Assembly: GCF_001512285.1 (NCBI RefSeq)
Contig: NZ_LNUV01000006.1
Location: 194,041-258,040 of the forward strand
DNA: 64,000 nucleotides
From: Arthrobacter sp. EpRS71
GTDB taxonomy: Bacteria > Actinomycetota > Actinomycetes > Actinomycetales > Micrococcaceae
Reading direction: 5' to 3'
Position 1 is the stretch's first letter, and every line of letters begins with the position of its first letter. Made by a program: the position numbers and the translations under genes. This document shows positions 8,487-17,700 of the stretch, one piece after another. A model generated the notes under the pieces. That model was given only the letters and a program-made list of their open reading frames with translations. It searched no databases and was not told where the DNA came from.

Positions 8487-8517
8487 GCCTCAGCGCAGGC
8501 ACTAACGGATCGCCCGC

Positions 8518-9738
8518 CTAACGGCACGCCTCCAGATCCTCGCCGTACTCCAACCAGTCCGGCAGGTCCTCACTGAAGGCATCGCGGATGGCGGGCGATC
8601 CAGCGCTCCGCCAGTCGACGTCGTCGTTAATTTCGATCTCGTACTTTTTCCACTCAAACCAGTTGATCATCTTCAATTGCGGATATTTTTGATGGGTTTC
8701 ATCCGAAAAGACCTGACGCCACCACGCCTGCTTGACGTCCAGTTCGGACGCCCCGGCACGGGCCGGGGTGAAGATGGCGGCTGTCTCCGGGATGGCCACC
8801 GGCTTGTTGTGGTCCACACCGTACACCTGGTAAAAATCCGGGACGGAACTGTCGTCACCGGCGGTGCCGCTGTACGTTCCGGTCAGCATGGCCAGGAACT
8901 TGCCCGGCTCCGAGATATCGTTGTTCCCCCAAGGGCGCTGATTGCCCCAGTGATACAGGGAAACGCCCACCCAGTCCACGGCGTCGTCCCCCGGATAGTA
9001 GGGCGCGTAGGTGTCGTCGGCCATGGTGATGGCGCCATCATGGTCTGTGTCCAAGGCAGCGAAATCCGGCGTGCCCGGACGCGCCGCGAACTGGCCCCCC
9101 GTAAACGGGTAGCCGCCGCCATAGTTCGGGGCCCACATCATGGACGAACCCGGCGCCTGCGAGTGCACGGCGGCGGCCACCTTGCGGAACACCTCCACAT
9201 AGCGCAGCGGCTGCTGGCCCCAGGAATACCAGGAACCGTTCATTTCATGCGCCAAACGTACGACGACGGGCGTCCCCTGATCATTGATGTCCCGTAAGTC
9301 GGCGGCGAGTTTGGCGATCACCTCATCGCTCATCGTCTCTAGTCCGCCGTGCGGTTCGAGCGTCAGGAGCAACACGCCCCCAGTGGGGCGGACCTGGGTG
9401 ACGGCGTTGGTGGTGTGCGCCCACGTTTCGTCGTCGTAGGGGATGTCCGAGAACTGCACCACCACCGCCGGATCATGGCCGAGGTTTTCCCGGTGCTCGG
9501 ACAAGGTCTCCGAGTCCCAATCCAGGTTCACTCCCAGAAGCACTCCATCCTTGGGGATCATAGTGGAAGCGTCCCCGGCCCGGCACAGGGACAAAGCCTG
9601 GACTACGGGGACCACTTCCTTGGAAGCAAAACTCAAACCGGTGGCAGCCAAGGCAGTCACCACCAAAGGAATGAGCAGGCTGGCCCGCCGGCGTTTTCTG
9701 TTCGGATGTCCCGTGAAGGTGGGAGGAGCCGGCGCCAT
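8518..9738 (-). CDS. Glycoside hydrolase family 26-like exported protein
   Basis: The 406-residue protein begins with a basic segment and one hydrophobic helix (residues about 20-45), a signal anchor or signal peptide, followed by an extracellular TIM-barrel of GH26 character. The HEMNGSWYSWG motif near residue 164 contains the acid/base glutamate, and IPETAA near 316 fits the nucleophile strand. GH26 enzymes cut beta-mannans or mixed beta-glucans. An EF-hand-like calcium loop (DTDHDGAITMADD) sits near residue 230. The start at 9738 is 2 bp after the stop of the STAS gene; a longer TTG-started frame would overlap it. It is the third gene of the GT2-STAS-GH26 operon. Confidence 0.75.
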   Translation of the reverse strand: MAPAPPTFTGHPNRKRRRASLLIPLVVTALAATGLSFASKEVVPVVQALSLCRAGDASTMIPKDGVLLGVNLDWDSETLSEHRENLGHDPAVVVQFSDIPYDDETWAHTTNAVTQVRPTGGVLLLTLEPHGGLETMSDEVIAKLAADLRDINDQGTPVVVRLAHEMNGSWYSWGQQPLRYVEVFRKVAAAVHSQAPGSSMMWAPNYGGGYPFTGGQFAARPGTPDFAALDTDHDGAITMADDTYAPYYPGDDAVDWVGVSLYHWGNQRPWGNNDISEPGKFLAMLTGTYSGTAGDDSSVPDFYQVYGVDHNKPVAIPETAAIFTPARAGASELDVKQAWWRQVFSDETHQKYPQLKMINWFEWKKYEIEINDDVDWRSAGSPAIRDAFSEDLPDWLEYGEDLEACR

Positions 9739-9740
9739 GG

Positions 9741-10193
9741 TCAGCCCCAGCCCAAGGAACGATGCCGGCGCCCGAAGAGGGTGCGCCAACTCAAGCGAGG
9801 CGCGAGTCCGCGTGGCCGCACACGTGCCATGCCGCCGTCGACCGCATCTTGACGGTTTGCATAGACGCGGGCCACATGACCCAGATGGGCTTGGAGGCGG
9901 GTTTCCTGCAGTTCGCTGGAATGACCGAAAAGGCGGAGATCGCCACCGCGCAATCGGAGCAGGTGCAATACCTCAAGCAGCCCTACGACGCCTGAGGCTC
10001 CCACGGATGTCACCGCAGCGACATCCACCAAAATCAGGATGGGGCCGTCCGCGGCTGCCTGGGCGGACGCTTGACGAACGGCAAGAACGGTAGGGGCGTC
10101 CAAAGCACCGGTAACGGTCAGCTCCAGACTGGTCAGATCCGCTGTGTTCTGTGCGGAGGAAATGGTCATCGGGGCAGGGGAAAGCATGGACAT
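9741..10193 (-). CDS. STAS domain protein, anti-sigma-factor-antagonist type
   Basis: The 150-residue protein carries a STAS domain of the SpoIIAA/RsbV type: LELTVTGALDAPTVLAVRQ, then LILVDVAAVTSVGASGVVGLL, where the serine before the glycine occupies the usual phosphorylation position. The last 30 residues are basic (RPRGLAPRLSWRTLFGRRHR). STAS proteins of this kind are switched by a kinase/phosphatase pair; none is adjacent. ATG 10193 follows AAGGAG at about 10206-10211. Placement between a polysaccharide synthase and a GH26 protein suggests control of exopolysaccharide production, which is inference. Confidence 0.75.
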   Translation of the reverse strand: MSMLSPAPMTISSAQNTADLTSLELTVTGALDAPTVLAVRQASAQAAADGPILILVDVAAVTSVGASGVVGLLEVLHLLRLRGGDLRLFGHSSELQETRLQAHLGHVARVYANRQDAVDGGMARVRPRGLAPRLSWRTLFGRRHRSLGWG

Positions 10194-10237
10194 GGGGGTC
10201 GCTCCTTGCTGGGGGGTGGAACGGCGTGTGATTGCTG

Positions 10238-12340
10238 TCAGTGTTTGGATTCGGACGGGGTCCCAAGGACGCTGGTGAGCTCCTTCGGGGTGGGCATTGG
10301 CTCCTCCAGGTGATCGCCGGGACCGCGGTACCTTGCCGCGCCGATCACTACACTCAACAGCGCCAGGTCCAAAGCAACCCAGGCAAGCGTGATGAGGGTG
10401 GGATACAGCGGCGCTTCCACGAAGGACACCCGGGCAATGCCGATGAGCGAGGACACAACGAGCAATGCCATGGCTGCCACTTGCAGCCTGACGTGCTGAA
10501 AACCGCGTCCTGCAGCCTGCTTGCTCTTGGCCGTCACCGAGAACGTGAGGTGCTTGCCGAGGAAGACCGCCGCCGCACCGGAACACGTGGCCGCTATCCA
10601 GGTGGGAAACAGTGCGAAGGACCATTGCTGTCCGCGCCACAGTCCCTTGGAACCATTGCCCGCTACTTGGAAAAGCAGCTGGCAGGTCACGAAAAAGGGG
10701 AGGAAGAGGCAGAAGAACACCACCGGGCTGGCAGTCAGCGGGTAGGTCCCAGCCACCAGGAACACCACAGGCGCTGCGATGTAGCTCAGGGCAGCGAAGC
10801 CATTGAGATAACTCGTCATAGTGCCCAGATACATGAGCCGTTGGGCCACCGTGAGGCCCCGAAGCAAGACCGGATTGTCACTGAAGAACACCTGCATGGT
10901 GCCTGCCGCCCATCGATGCCGCTGCGACAGCATGGTGGATACGTCCTCGGGGGCCAGTCCGTGGACCAGGACCTCGTGGTGGTAAACACTGCCCCACCCC
11001 ATCGCGTGCAGGTGCATGGCCGTCGCCATGTCCTCGGTAATGGTGGTGGTATCCATGGGGTGGATGGCCAAGGCCTGGTCCGTGTGCGCAACATCCACGG
11101 ATTCCAGGACCGCGTCCAATTCCGGCACCACATCGTCCATCGCATCGGGGACCGCCAACGCGGCAGCATGGAAGGCGACGCGGAGCTCAAAAGTGATCTC
11201 GGCAAGGACATCGCCCCTGCGCACCTGATGCTCCGCGCGCGCCACTGCCTCCAAGGCCTGTTCCGCCACCGGCATGGCGGCAGGATGGCGCCTACCCAGT
11301 TCGCCGTGAAGATCCTGAAGCCTGGACCGGCCCCTGCGCAAAGCACGCCACGTCTGCTCCGTGGCTGTCCGGGTGTAACGGGTCAAACCCAGCGCCATGA
11401 GGGCTTCCCGGCGAAGGACAGCATTCGAACCGCAGAAGAACGCTGCGTCCCAGCCGTCCTTGCCCTGCTGGATGGGTCCGTAGAAAAGTTCCGCCTGGCT
11501 TCCCAAGGGGTCCCGCTCCGGAACATTCCAAAAGTGCTGCGGCGTCTGGACAAAGGCCACTTCTTCGGCGTCGAAATACCCGAGGACGCGGTCCAGGAAG
11601 CGCGGCTCAGGGACCTGGTCTGCGTCGAAGATGGCCACGAACTCGCCCGTTGTCAGGGACAGGGCGTTGTTGACGTTGCCCGCCTTTGCGAAGCGCTGCC
11701 GGCCATCCCACTCGGGGCCACGGGTGATGTATCCGACGCCGATCTGCCGGGCTGCTTCAGCAAATTCGGCCCGATCTCCGTCGTCAAGAATCCACGTTTC
11801 ATGGGGATACTCCATGTCCCTGGCCGCAATGGCCGTCTTCATCACCAGGTCCAGTGGTTCGTTGTACGTTGCGATGAAAACGTCCACCGATCTGCCCGGC
11901 AGGGCAGGCGGGGGAGGTGGACGTCGTCGTGCGTTCCACATGGTCACGGCATAAAGTGCTGATTCGCCCAGGCTGTAAGTCTCCGCCGCCACGAGCGGCA
12001 GCGAGATCCACCAAGCATCCCAGGCCACAGTGCTGGACCAGCGCCAGCTGATGTAAATCAATCCGAAGGAAACCACCAGAACTGCAAGGATCCTTACCAG
12101 TATTTGTCTGTAAATGCCCATCTTTAGCCTCCGGTAACTTCTGGGGAAAAGGCCAAGGCGCGCCACCATGTCCACACGCTCTTCAGAGCGAATTTGGGAG
12201 GACACGGCTGACGCGCCTGGAGCTGCATCGTCGATGCTCAAGGGAAGGAATTCGGCTGCGAACGGAATGTCCTTACTGCCAATGGGCTTGAAATTCTTGT
12301 CAAAGCCAATCGGTTCCTTATTCCACTTTCTCCCGCCCAC
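10238..12340 (-). CDS. Membrane glycosyltransferase family 2, cellulose synthase-like
   Basis: The 700-residue processive GT2 has two N-terminal TM helices (about residues 80-130), a cytoplasmic catalytic domain with FIATYNEP, DDGD, DADQ, TPQHFWN, TED and QRHRW, the full D,D,D,QxxRW set of cellulose/curdlan/hyaluronan synthases, then four or five C-terminal TM helices. An extra charged segment of roughly 90 residues sits between the third acidic region and TED. No PilZ domain is present, so c-di-GMP control is not evident. Start GTG 12340 is preceded by GAGGA; an internal ATG begins MVARLGLF. The neighbours (STAS, GH26, divergent GH16 glucanase) suggest a beta-glucan or mannan exopolymer. Confidence 0.85.
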   Translation of the reverse strand: MGGRKWNKEPIGFDKNFKPIGSKDIPFAAEFLPLSIDDAAPGASAVSSQIRSEERVDMVARLGLFPRSYRRLKMGIYRQILVRILAVLVVSFGLIYISWRWSSTVAWDAWWISLPLVAAETYSLGESALYAVTMWNARRRPPPPPALPGRSVDVFIATYNEPLDLVMKTAIAARDMEYPHETWILDDGDRAEFAEAARQIGVGYITRGPEWDGRQRFAKAGNVNNALSLTTGEFVAIFDADQVPEPRFLDRVLGYFDAEEVAFVQTPQHFWNVPERDPLGSQAELFYGPIQQGKDGWDAAFFCGSNAVLRREALMALGLTRYTRTATEQTWRALRRGRSRLQDLHGELGRRHPAAMPVAEQALEAVARAEHQVRRGDVLAEITFELRVAFHAAALAVPDAMDDVVPELDAVLESVDVAHTDQALAIHPMDTTTITEDMATAMHLHAMGWGSVYHHEVLVHGLAPEDVSTMLSQRHRWAAGTMQVFFSDNPVLLRGLTVAQRLMYLGTMTSYLNGFAALSYIAAPVVFLVAGTYPLTASPVVFFCLFLPFFVTCQLLFQVAGNGSKGLWRGQQWSFALFPTWIAATCSGAAAVFLGKHLTFSVTAKSKQAAGRGFQHVRLQVAAMALLVVSSLIGIARVSFVEAPLYPTLITLAWVALDLALLSVVIGAARYRGPGDHLEEPMPTPKELTSVLGTPSESKH

Positions 12341-12462
12341 ATTTCGTCCTCGTTACGGCACTGAAAAGAAAACCCGCGTTGATTATTTCCTTGCCGTGAC
12401 GTTTTGCGTGTCGCAGCGAAAAGGGCTTGCGCACTACAGGGACGGGCCTTCAGAGTGGCACC

Positions 12463-13725
12463 ATGAAGCGAAGACTCATGCCCCTGACGATGCTCGTCGC
12501 TGGCCTGACCATCGCAGCTACCCTCATTGCTCCGGAGCCATCTGCCCAGGCAGCCGCTGGTATGCCAGCCCCCGGATCACTGGTCTGGAGCGACGAATTC
12601 AACGCCCCCGCCGGAACGGCGCCCGACCCCGGAAAATGGTCCCACGACACCGGAGGATCCGGATGGGGCAACGGCGAACTGCAGTACTACACCAACAGCA
12701 CCGGCAATGCCGCAGCTGATGGTCAGGGAAACATGGCCATCACTGCCCGCAAAGAAAACCCTGCCGGATATGAGTGCCACTACGGGACCTGCCAGTACAC
12801 CTCCGCCCGGCTGTTGACCGCCGGCAAGTTCAGCCGGACTCAAGGCCGGTTCGAAGCCCGACTTAAACTGCCCAAGGGCCAAGGCATGTGGCCCGCCTTC
12901 TGGATGCTCGGAGACAACGTGTTCTCCGACGGCTGGCCCGCCAGCGGGGAACTCGACGTCATGGAAAACGTTGGCAAGGAACCCGGGACGGTCTGGGGAA
13001 GCATCCACGGACCCGGATACTCAGGGGCCAACGCCGCACATGCCAGCTACACACTGCCCGGCGGTAAGGCCCTGGGCGATGCTTTCCACACGTTCACCGT
13101 TGACTGGGGACCCGATTCCATCACCTGGTACATCGACGGAATCTCCTACTCACGGAAAAGCAAAGCCACAACTTCCGGACCGTGGGTCTTCGACCACAAT
13201 TTCTTCCTTCTGCTGAATCTTGCCGTGGGCGGCCATTGGCCGGGAGCGCCGGACGCCGGCACGGTGCTTCCCCAGACCCTGCTGGTTGATTACGTCCGCG
13301 TCTACGAGCTTGCTTCGGTTCCCGCGACGCCCGCTGCTGCGTCCACCACACGAATCCAGGGCTATGCCGGAAAATGCATCGATGTGGCCGGCAGGCAAGC
13401 TACCGACGGGGCACCATTGCAGCTGTGGGAATGCGACACCTCCGCTTCGGAGCAATGGACCTTTGCCGCCAACGGCACCATCCGGTCACTGGGCAAGTGC
13501 ATGGACGTGGCGTGGGGATCAACGGCCAACGGTGCGCCAGTCCAACTCACCAGCTGCAACGGCAGCCCTGCACAGCAGTTCGTCCTCAACACTGCCGGGG
13601 ATCTGGTGAACCCGCAGGCCAACAAATGCGTGGACGTAACTGACTGGAATCCATCCAACGGTGCGAAACTGCAACTATGGGATTGCGCCGGGTCCACCAA
13701 CCAAAAGTGGTGGCGGATGGCGTAA
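12463..13725 (+). CDS. Secreted GH16 beta-glucanase with ricin-type lectin domain
   Basis: The 420-residue protein has a signal peptide (residues 1-31, ending near AQAA), a GH16 catalytic domain (about 35-285) with the ExDxxE signature in GELDVMENVG near residue 165, and a C-terminal ricin B-type trefoil (about 295-420) with three QxW-like repeats (LQLWECD, VQLTSCN, LQLWDCAGSTNQKWW). Family members hydrolyse laminarin or other beta-1,3-glucans, and the lectin domain binds polysaccharide. It is divergent from the GT2 operon across 122 bp, so it may remodel the polymer made there or degrade fungal and algal glucan. Confidence 0.9.
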   Translation: MKRRLMPLTMLVAGLTIAATLIAPEPSAQAAAGMPAPGSLVWSDEFNAPAGTAPDPGKWSHDTGGSGWGNGELQYYTNSTGNAAADGQGNMAITARKENPAGYECHYGTCQYTSARLLTAGKFSRTQGRFEARLKLPKGQGMWPAFWMLGDNVFSDGWPASGELDVMENVGKEPGTVWGSIHGPGYSGANAAHASYTLPGGKALGDAFHTFTVDWGPDSITWYIDGISYSRKSKATTSGPWVFDHNFFLLLNLAVGGHWPGAPDAGTVLPQTLLVDYVRVYELASVPATPAAASTTRIQGYAGKCIDVAGRQATDGAPLQLWECDTSASEQWTFAANGTIRSLGKCMDVAWGSTANGAPVQLTSCNGSPAQQFVLNTAGDLVNPQANKCVDVTDWNPSNGAKLQLWDCAGSTNQKWWRMA

Positions 13726-13847
13726 AAAAACGTCCGACGGCGGCGCGCATCTTTGCGGGGTCCGGCGGCTATTGCTGGGGCGGCTGGGGAGCTTCCTGGA
13801 GTAGCGGGCCGGGCAGGCAGGTGCGCGCAGCCGTCGCGGCGGTGGGT

Positions 13848-13904
13848 GGCCGGACCTGGCTGGCGTTTAGGTGGCCGGGTCCGGCCGGTTGGGTGTGTTT
13901 TTTG
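13848..13904 (+). terminator. Possible rho-independent terminator after the GH16 gene
   Basis: GGCCGGACC (13848-13856) pairs perfectly with GGTCCGGCC (13878-13886), and a T-run follows near 13899-13904 after a 10-nt G/T stretch. The rest of the 212-bp convergent gap (13726-13937) is G-rich and holds nothing else I can identify. Confidence 0.4.
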
Positions 13905-13937
13905 AGCATTGTGTTTGTTGAGCAGGGTGTTTCTTGG

Positions 13938-14768
13938 TCAGGGCGCTGGCTGGCAGCGCGGACAGAAGTAGATGTCCCGTTCCTCGGTGCCGTCCGGTCC
14001 TGCCAGGAGGCCGCGGCGTACTGTAGCGCCGCAGCGCCTGCACGGTTGGCGTTCCCGTCCGTACACCCAATACCCGGGGCGCAACGCGCGCGGGCCTAAG
14101 GTGGTCCGCCGGCCCGGGCCCAGATTTTCGCCGAGGAGGCGTTTGGCGTCGTTGATGGTCTTGGCGAGGTCCGGGACTTCGCCCACGGGCAGGGCTGGGT
14201 GGATGCCGGAGAGGAAGCACGACTCGCAACGGTAGATATTGCCGATACCTGCCAGCTTCCGCTGATCCAGCAGGGCAAAGCCCACAGTCACGTCCGGTTC
14301 GGCGCGAAGCCTGCGCAGGGCTTCTTCCTCGTCCCAGTCAGGACCGAGCAAGTCCGGGCCGAGGTGCCCCACAATCTTGTCTTCCTCAACAGTGGGCACT
14401 ACTTCCAGGATGCCGAGTGAGAACCCGACGGCGTCTGCGGAGTCCGTGCGGAGCACACACCGCGCAGTGTGGCCGGGTTTCGTCCAGCGGCCCCCGGGCG
14501 GGTAGATCATCCAGTTCCCTTCCATTTTGAGGTGGGAGTGGATGGTTAGTGCACGGGGCCTTCGGCTGGCGCCGGGTTCCTCGTCAACCGGGCCCGCCAA
14601 GCGCATGAGCAGGTGCTTTCCCCTGGGAACAACCTCGGTCATGGTCCAGCCCGCCAGGTTCAAGGTGGCGAAGCGGGGCACACGGAAGTCTGAGGCGTTG
14701 ATGATCTTCCCTGCCAATGCCTCGTTCAGGCGTGAGGCAGCCCGCCAAATGGAATCGCCTTCAGGCAC
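13938..14768 (-). CDS. nei: Fpg/Nei family DNA glycosylase (Nei2-like endonuclease VIII)
   Basis: The 276-residue protein starts MPEGDS, giving the catalytic Pro2 and Glu3 after removal of Met. It has the conserved lysine region (VVPRGKHLLMR), the helix-two-turn-helix element (LLDQRKLAGIGNIYRCE), and a C-terminal zinc finger with paired cysteines (CRRCGATV, then FCPRCQ). It excises oxidised bases, mainly pyrimidines, and nicks the strand by beta/delta elimination. Its start overlaps the end of lhr by 8 bp, so the two are translationally coupled, an arrangement also found in mycobacteria. Confidence 0.92.
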   Translation of the reverse strand: MPEGDSIWRAASRLNEALAGKIINASDFRVPRFATLNLAGWTMTEVVPRGKHLLMRLAGPVDEEPGASRRPRALTIHSHLKMEGNWMIYPPGGRWTKPGHTARCVLRTDSADAVGFSLGILEVVPTVEEDKIVGHLGPDLLGPDWDEEEALRRLRAEPDVTVGFALLDQRKLAGIGNIYRCESCFLSGIHPALPVGEVPDLAKTINDAKRLLGENLGPGRRTTLGPRALRPGYWVYGRERQPCRRCGATVRRGLLAGPDGTEERDIYFCPRCQPAP

Positions 14769-17700
14769 GGATTCGGAGTCCCTTCGGTGTGGAGTAGGCC
14801 CCCGCGGCCGCCAAGGCTACGGCGATGGGAGTTTCCAGGAGATCGTGGCCGTTGACCTTCTCCATGACGAGTTTGTCCACGGCACCGCGGCGCACCACAT
14901 CCACCAATGCCTGGGCCGCAACGGTCAGCACGGCCTCGTCCTGGCTGAAAGTGAGCAGGGTCTTGCCGCCGCGTTCCACATAAAGGACCAACGCGCCGTC
15001 CACCATCACCACCAGCGCTCCGGCTTTGCGCCCCGGACGGTGACCGGAACCGGCGTCGACAGAGAGAGCAGGCCAAGGAAGAGCAGCGCCGTAGGGGTTG
15101 GCGGGATCTGTCGCGGCAAGGGCAAGCGCGGATGGCTCGGCTTTGGAGATGCGCGCGTCCTCGGTGAAGGACCTGAGCCGGTCCACCGTGGCGGGGACGG
15201 CAAACTGGGCGGCCCCCAAATGCTCAATGAAGTAACCGCGCCTGCAACGCCCGGCTTCCTCCAAACGGGCCAGGACTTTATACATGAGCCCGAAGCCACC
15301 AATGATGTTCTCTGCCATGACCGAGCCCCGGGTGACCACGCCGTAGCGGTCCAGCAGCAGCTCAGCGGTGCCGCGGGCGTGGATGGTGGGGTCCAGTTCC
15401 GGCGCGGGTAGCGCAGACCAACGACCCACGGCCGACGGCGGCGCGGCCGCGATGCCACCTGACGCCGTTCCATAGCGACCACCCGTGAGCCCCGGAGAGC
15501 CCAACAATCCCGACCCATGAGAACGGCCCAACCTGCTCATGCGCGGGGCGCGGGCCCTCGGCGCCTTGGCCACTTGCCGGTGCGCGGTCTTCCCGCCGGC
15601 GATCATGGCCCTCACCGGAGCGAAAGTATCCCCTGTGACGCGGCCGGCCCAGACGAGATCCCAGAGGGCGGAAACCACGGCGTCGTCGCTCAACACCGCA
15701 TCCATGCCACCGGCCACCTCCGTGAGTTGCCGGAAGAAGTAGCCACCACCTGCGCTGAAGTGTTCCAAGAGCCGTTGCTGGGCGTCGCCGGGTTCGAACT
15801 CGGGGTCCGGGTTGAGCGTCAGCTCAGCGGAATCGGCTACATGGAGGCTGATCCAGCCGTCGTTCCCTGGCAGGGACCCTGCCCCGGACCAAAGGAGTTC
15901 GCCGGCTGCCATGAGTTCGTCCAGCATGGCCGGTTTGTAGTCCGCCACCCTGCTCGCGAGGACCAGGGGTTCCCATGCGGATGCCGGGATGGGCACGCCG
16001 GACAATTGGTCCACTGCCGTGATGATGCCGTCCAGCCCCCGCAAAGCCTGGCTCCGGGACTTCCCTGGCGCGGTCACGTTCTGCCAGGCCGGCAGGAATC
16101 GACCATAGGCGGCCGTGTCCACAGGCTCCACCTCGGCCCGCAGCGCAGCGAGGGAACGACGGCGCAGCTTCCGCAGGACCTCGGCATCGCACCATTCACT
16201 GGACGGCGGGGCGTCCACGGTCATGAGCTCTGAGTCGGCTCGTTCTGCAGGCTGCTCGGCGACCGCGTGGGGCCGGAACTCGCCTTCCACCACTCGACCG
16301 TCATCAGCGAGGCGTTTCAGCGCCGTATTGACCACCGCGACGCCAAGCCCCAGCCTGGCCGCAGCCTCTGAGGCAGTGAAGGGACCATGGGTGCGTGCGT
16401 ACCGGGAAACGAGATCGCCCAAGGGATCGTGGACAGGCTCAATGAAGGCGAGCGGCACACCCATGGGCAGCGGAACGCCGATTGCGTCACGGAGCCGCGC
16501 CGAGTCTTCAATGGCAGCAAAACGCTCGACGCCGCCGATGGTTACTTTCAGCGCGCGGTTGGCTTTCTGCAATGCCGTGAGGTGTGCCCCGGCGTCAGCC
16601 ACGGTGCCGTGGGGTGTTACGACGGAAGCATCCTCTGCGAGCTCTGCGTCATCGGGTCCTGCCCGATCTATAGACGGCGGTTTTGATTCAGGCTGGAGGG
16701 ACGATTCGGGTGCTTTGGCACCTTCCAGCCGCTCTGCGACTTCCTCAACGTCGAGCGGGCCAAGCAGCCGAAGGAGATCCGCCACGCCCTCCATGCCACG
16801 AACCCGCCGGTCCGGCGCAAGCCGCTGCAACTCCATCTCGGTCTTGTCGATGACTGCGGCGTCCAGGAGTTCGCGCAGTTCCACGCGACCCAGGAGTTCG
16901 TTGAGGAGGGTGGAGTCCAGGGCCAGGGCGGCAGCCCGGCGTTCGGCCAAGGGGGAGTCGCCCTCGTAAAGGAACTGGGCCACATACCCAAACAGCAGGG
17001 ACTTCGCGAAGGGGGAGGGCTGCTGGGTGGTGGTCTCCACGATCCTGAGCTCCCTGCGCTCCACGGACGCCGCAATGTCTTTGAGGGCGGGTAGATCGTA
17101 AACATCCTGCAAACATTCGCGGACGGCTTCGAGCACGATGGGGAAGGAAGGGTACTTCTTGGCGACATCCAGCAACTGGGCTGAGCGCTGGCGTTGCTGC
17201 CACAGAGGCTGACGCTTGGCCGGGTTTTGGCGGGGCAGGAGCAAAGCGCGGGCCGCACACTCACGGAACCGCGAGGCAAACAACGCGCTGCCGCCCACTT
17301 CGGCGGTGACGATGTGTTCGAGTTCTTCGGGGTCGAACAGAAAGAGCTCAGCACCGGGCGGCTCGTCCTCCATCATGGGCACGCGCAGGACGATGCCGTC
17401 GTCGGCTGCCATGGCCGATCCGTCAAGACCGTAGCGCTGTTGGAGCCGTTGGCCCACCGCAAGTGCCCACGGGGCATGAACGGGCATGCCGAACGGGCTG
17501 TGGAGGACTACCCGCCAGTCGCCGAGTTCGTCGTGGAAGCGTTCCACCACCAAGGTTCGATCGCTGGGAACAATCTCTGTGGCTTCCTTTTGCTCCCTGA
17601 GGTACTGGATCAGGTTGCTTGCGGCGAAGGCATCCAAGCCGCTGGCCTGGCAACGTTCCATAGCCGGGGCCTCGTCCGCTGCGGAGAGTTCGCGGATGAA

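Noticed and set aside
10232..11962. 576-codon plus-strand frame opposite the GT2 gene
   Set aside because: No domain or sensible composition; the opposite strand encodes all GT2 motifs.
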